Part shown: piece by piece, positions 5,228 to 7,867 of the stretch
Position numbering within the stretch: the first letter of the stretch is position 1
How the letters are laid out: every line of letters begins with the position of its first letter
Assembly (NCBI GenBank): GCA_904501845.1
Contig: CAJGCH010000135.1
Coordinates: 1-7,867 of the forward strand
Origin: an uncultured Bacillaceae bacterium
Lineage (GTDB): Bacteria > Bacillota > Bacilli > Bacillales > Pradoshiaceae
Length of the DNA stretch: 7,867 nucleotides
Direction of reading: 5' to 3'
Translations under genes and position numbers: made by a program
Notes under the pieces: generated by a model
Databases searched by the model: none
What the model was told of the DNA's origin: nothing
Seen by the model: only the letters and a program-made list of their open reading frames with translations

Positions 5228-6733
5228 ATGAACTTTATCAAACGAGCATTCTTGAGCGTAAAAGCCAAGAAAGGCAAAAGCATTTTACAGTTATTTGTCT
5301 TTACGGTTATTTGCGTTTTGGTTTTGAGCGGATTATCCATTCAGAGTGCGGCTTCGACGTCAGCGGAGCTTGCGAAGCAGCAGCTTGGCGGGACCGTCAC
5401 ATTGAGCTTTGACCAAGAAAAAATGATGCAGGAGCAACGAGAGGCAAGAGAAAGTGCTGGGTCAGAGGAAGACCGGGAGCCATTTCGTTTTTCTCAAACA
5501 CCTGTTGAGGTAGAGGATGCAGAAGAACTAACGACTTTATCTCAATTGAGCGGCTATAATTTCACTTCTAGCACACAGGCAGTGGCTAGCAATTTCGAGC
5601 CGATTGAATTGTCATCAAGTGACTCGTCAAATGATTCAAATCCAATGGGTGGAAGAGCGCCTGATAATGGAATGGCTGATGCAGATGTTAGACTTCAAGG
5701 GGTCGTTTTCACAGATGCAACCACTGATTTTATGGACGGAAATGCGGAAATGGTAGAGGGCACTCATATTTCTGATGAACATATTGGTGAAAATGTAGCC
5801 ATGATTGAAGAAACACTGGCTGTTGAAAATGATTTATCTGTCGGTGACACGATTAAAGTAGCATCTACAAGTGATGAAGATACAACGGTAAATGCAGAGA
5901 TTATTGGAATCTACAAAACGACTTCCGTATCGACTGATTCTATGGGTATGAGTTTTACTGCCATGAATCCGTATAATCAAATTTATGTTCCTTATACATT
6001 AGCCAATGAAATCAAAGGCGAGGATTACGAGGGCACCATCGATAGTGCAACTTATTATATGGTAGATCCAGCTGATACAGATGCATTCATTGAGGATGCA
6101 GAAGCAACAGGTGTCATTGACTTAGATACGTATAAATTGGACGCAAATGACGATCTTTATCAGCAAATGGTAGAGCCAATCAATAATGTCGCCTCATTCT
6201 CTAAGAATATTGTTTATTTAGTGACCATTGCAGGTGCGATTATTCTCGGATTAATTGTGATGCTTGGCATTCGTGAGCGAAAGTATGAAATGGGTGTTCT
6301 TCTTGCTATAGGTGAGAAAAAAGGGAAGTTGATTGGGCAATTTATTGCCGAAATTCTCATTATAGCCGTCTTTGCGATTGGAATCGCATCACTGACAGGT
6401 AATTTAGTGGCTGATAAGATTGGTGACCAGCTTCTCTCACAACAAGAAGAGTCTTCAGCAAGTTCACGTGCAGATGCAACAGAGTTTGGCGGAAGAGGTA
6501 TGCAAATGGGCGGCGGAGGCATGGGCGCTCCAGGAGGATTCGGAGGTCCAGGCCAACAAAATAATACAGCTGACGCAGAGGCGACAACCATTGACCTTGA
6601 TGTTCAAGTGATGGGAGCCGATCTTGGAAAACTTGCTGGAATTGGCTTATTGATTGCTGTCATCGCGACATTGATCCCTTCATTATCGGTACTTCGATTG
6701 CAGCCTAAAGCGATTCTTTCAAGACAGGACTAA
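5228..6733 (+). CDS. yclI: FtsX/MacB-type ABC transporter permease, YclI-like
   Basis: This 501-residue membrane protein has the four-helix MacB/FtsX layout. TM1 is at about 18-40, a large extracellular domain at 45-325, TM2 at 327-347, TM3 at 368-395 and TM4 at 467-488. The cytoplasmic stretch between TM2 and TM3 (RERKYEMGVLLAIGEKKGKL) is the usual ATPase-coupling segment, and the C-terminus ends in the typical LRLQPKAILSRQD. MacB-type systems move or extract envelope substrates or transmit force rather than import nutrients. It strongly resembles B. subtilis YclI as I recall it, for example NVASFSKNIVYLV at 320-332. The outer domain is very acidic and Ser/Asp-rich. The TM3-TM4 outer loop holds a Gly/Met-rich tract at 421-443. 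ATG 5228 has GGAG at 5217-5220 and a further AGGAGAGG at 5207-5214. The ATPase gene follows 13 bases later. The substrate is unknown. Confidence 0.9.
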   Translation: MNFIKRAFLSVKAKKGKSILQLFVFTVICVLVLSGLSIQSAASTSAELAKQQLGGTVTLSFDQEKMMQEQREARESAGSEEDREPFRFSQTPVEVEDAEELTTLSQLSGYNFTSSTQAVASNFEPIELSSSDSSNDSNPMGGRAPDNGMADADVRLQGVVFTDATTDFMDGNAEMVEGTHISDEHIGENVAMIEETLAVENDLSVGDTIKVASTSDEDTTVNAEIIGIYKTTSVSTDSMGMSFTAMNPYNQIYVPYTLANEIKGEDYEGTIDSATYYMVDPADTDAFIEDAEATGVIDLDTYKLDANDDLYQQMVEPINNVASFSKNIVYLVTIAGAIILGLIVMLGIRERKYEMGVLLAIGEKKGKLIGQFIAEILIIAVFAIGIASLTGNLVADKIGDQLLSQQEESSASSRADATEFGGRGMQMGGGGMGAPGGFGGPGQQNNTADAEATTIDLDVQVMGADLGKLAGIGLLIAVIATLIPSLSVLRLQPKAILSRQD

Positions 6734-6746
6734 GGAGGAGAAATGA

Positions 6747-7442
6747 ATGACTAATTTACTGGAATTCAAGGATGTAAGTTATTGGTATAAGTTTGAGAAT
6801 AAAAAGCAAGACATACTAAAGAACATTAATGTATCCTTTAATAAAGGACGTTTCTATACAATTGTCGGTCCTTCCGGGTCCGGGAAGACAACCTTCCTTG
6901 CGTTAGCAAGTGCGCTGGATATGCCTAAGGGCGGAGAAGTGCTGTATGAGGGAAAGGATATTAAGAAAATTGGCTACTCTAAATTCCGAAACAAGTATGT
7001 CTCAATTGTATTCCAGTCTTATAATCTTCTTCCTTATATGACGGCCTTGCAAAATATCACGACGGCTATGGAAATTACGGGGACGAAGGTGGATAATCGT
7101 AAAGCCTATGCGATGGAGATGCTGAATAAAGTCGGTATTAATGAAAAGCAGGCCCATCAGAAAGTTCTGACGTTGAGCGGCGGTCAACAGCAGCGTGTAT
7201 CGATTGCGCGCGCCCTATGCTGCCAATCTGATCTGATTGTGGCCGATGAGCCGACAGGAAATTTAGATGAGGATACAGCGAAAGAGATTATTGACTTATT
7301 CCTTGACCTGGCCCATAAGGAAGGTAAATGCGTCATTGTTGTTACGCATGATAATAATTTGTCTAAGGTTTCAGATGTGAATATTCGCTTATCTAAAGGC
7401 GGAATTACCGTTTCAAATACAGAAAAACCAGTATTGGTGTAA
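6747..7442 (+). CDS. yclH: ABC transporter ATP-binding protein (MacB/LolD type), YclH-like
   Basis: This 231-residue cytoplasmic ATPase presumably energises the permease encoded just upstream. All nucleotide-binding motifs are intact: Walker A GPSGSGKTT (41-49), Q-loop Gln90 in VFQSYNLLPYMTALQN, signature LSGGQQQR (143-150), Walker B LIVADEPT with Asp167 and Glu168 (163-170), D-loop GNLD (171-174) and switch His201. The spacing and the YNLLPYMTALQNI block are typical of the LolD/MacB/YclH subfamily. AAGGAGG at 6732-6738 overlaps the permease stop and places the start at 6747; the ATG at 6743 is out of frame and stops at once. The gene is translationally close to the permease and followed by a terminator. 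The symbol rests on pairing with a YclI-like permease rather than on recall of YclH itself. Confidence 0.92.
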   Translation: MTNLLEFKDVSYWYKFENKKQDILKNINVSFNKGRFYTIVGPSGSGKTTFLALASALDMPKGGEVLYEGKDIKKIGYSKFRNKYVSIVFQSYNLLPYMTALQNITTAMEITGTKVDNRKAYAMEMLNKVGINEKQAHQKVLTLSGGQQQRVSIARALCCQSDLIVADEPTGNLDEDTAKEIIDLFLDLAHKEGKCVIVVTHDNNLSKVSDVNIRLSKGGITVSNTEKPVLV

Positions 7443-7456
7443 GATAAGAGTAAACG

Positions 7457-7485
7457 AAAATCTCCGAAAAGCTTCGGGGATTTTT
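7457..7485 (+). terminator. Intrinsic terminator between the ABC transporter and the response regulator
   Basis: AAAATCTCCGAA at 7457-7468 pairs with TTCGGGGATTTT at 7473-7484, with one T-G pair, around the loop AAGC. The T-run is 7481-7485. It ends 32 bases before the response-regulator ATG, so the regulator needs either its own promoter or read-through. Confidence 0.85.
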
Positions 7486-7517
7486 GTCCTATTTGTTTTA
7501 TTAGGGAGTGCTGCAAA

Positions 7518-7867
7518 ATGCATAAGATATTGATTGTTGAAGACGAAATAGCTATCAGCCAGGTGTTGAAGGCCTATTTGAAAAAGGCAGGCTATGAGAC
7601 AAAACAAGTATATACAGGCGAAGAGGCAATCGATGCGTTCCATGAGTATAAGCCGGATTTGGTGCTGCTCGATGTGATGCTCCCTGGTAAAAGCGGATGG
7701 GACATCTTAAAGGGAATCCGTTCAGAAAGCACATGCCCGGTTATTATGCTGACTGCCCTTGGTGATGTGAACTACCGGCTCACTGGCTTGAATGATGGAG
7801 CGGATGATTATATCACGAAGCCATTTGTCGGTGATGAGGTAGTGGCAAGGGTACAGGCTGTCTTGAG
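7518..7867 (+). CDS. Response regulator, receiver domain (probably OmpR family), 3'-truncated
   Basis: The first 116 residues of a two-component response regulator are present; the frame is still open at the window edge. The receiver domain is complete in its key sites: acidic pocket Glu8/Asp9/Glu10, phospho-acceptor Asp52 in LVLLDVMLPGKSGWDIL, Thr79 in VIMLTAL, and Lys101 in DDYITKPF. The GADDYITKPF spelling is usual for OmpR/PhoB-type regulators, whose winged-helix domain would lie beyond the window. GGGAG at 7504-7508 supports ATG 7518. A sensor kinase gene is expected next. Its position after a YclHI-like transporter suggests a YclJ counterpart, but I do not recognise the sequence well enough to give a symbol. 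Confidence 0.93.
   Translation, partial: MHKILIVEDEIAISQVLKAYLKKAGYETKQVYTGEEAIDAFHEYKPDLVLLDVMLPGKSGWDILKGIRSESTCPVIMLTALGDVNYRLTGLNDGADDYITKPFVGDEVVARVQAVL

Noticed and set aside
5215..5412. A 65-codon plus-strand frame overlapping the start of the permease gene.
   Set aside because: It overlaps the well-supported permease in another frame and has no family resemblance; the permease frame has full membrane topology.
6214..6591. Pro-rich minus-strand open frame of 125 codons.
   Set aside because: It is the antisense shadow of the Gly-rich end of the permease; Gly codons read as Pro on the other strand. No start context was seen.

Overview
The window looks like an ordinary chromosomal segment of a low-to-moderate GC Gram-positive endospore former of the Bacillaceae. 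Supporting signs are strong AGGAGG-type ribosome binding sites, long perfect stem-loop terminators with T-runs, and proteins that closely resemble Bacillus subtilis families: GlnM/GlnP, the short Gram-positive form of MurB, AdeC, an AbrB/Abh transition-state regulator, YkuS and a YclHI-type ABC transporter. No rRNA, tRNA, CRISPR array, insertion sequence or phage gene is visible. No stretch without a gene exceeds 300 bases.

Layout, left to right. (1) 1-1040: the end of a polar amino-acid (probably glutamine) ABC importer operon, with two membrane permeases (the first cut by the window edge) closed by a terminator. (2) 1137-2132: a single-gene unit for MurB, a cytoplasmic enzyme of peptidoglycan precursor synthesis. 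(3) 2269-4147: a single-gene unit for adenine deaminase (purine salvage), with a plausible SigA promoter and a 19-bp terminator stem. (4) 4222-4616, minus strand: a 92-residue AbrB/Abh-type DNA-binding regulator convergent with adeC, with its own promoter and terminator. (5) 4737-5037: a small YkuS/UPF0180 protein transcribed divergently from the regulator. (6) 5038-5227: a 190-bp leader region with a second terminator-like hairpin, a possible 19-codon hydrophobic ORF, a TTGACA element and an inverted repeat. (7) 5228-7867: an FtsX/MacB-type ABC permease and its ATPase, an intrinsic terminator, then the receiver domain of a response regulator cut by the right edge.

The most distinctive region is the last one. 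A permease with a very acidic extracellular domain and a Gly/Met-rich outer loop is coupled to an ATPase and followed by a two-component regulator. This resembles the poorly characterised yclHI-yclJK locus of B. subtilis. The pairing suggests that the regulator controls the transporter, or that the two sense and respond to the same cell-envelope signal, but the substrate cannot be read from the sequence. The other genes are housekeeping or known regulatory families.
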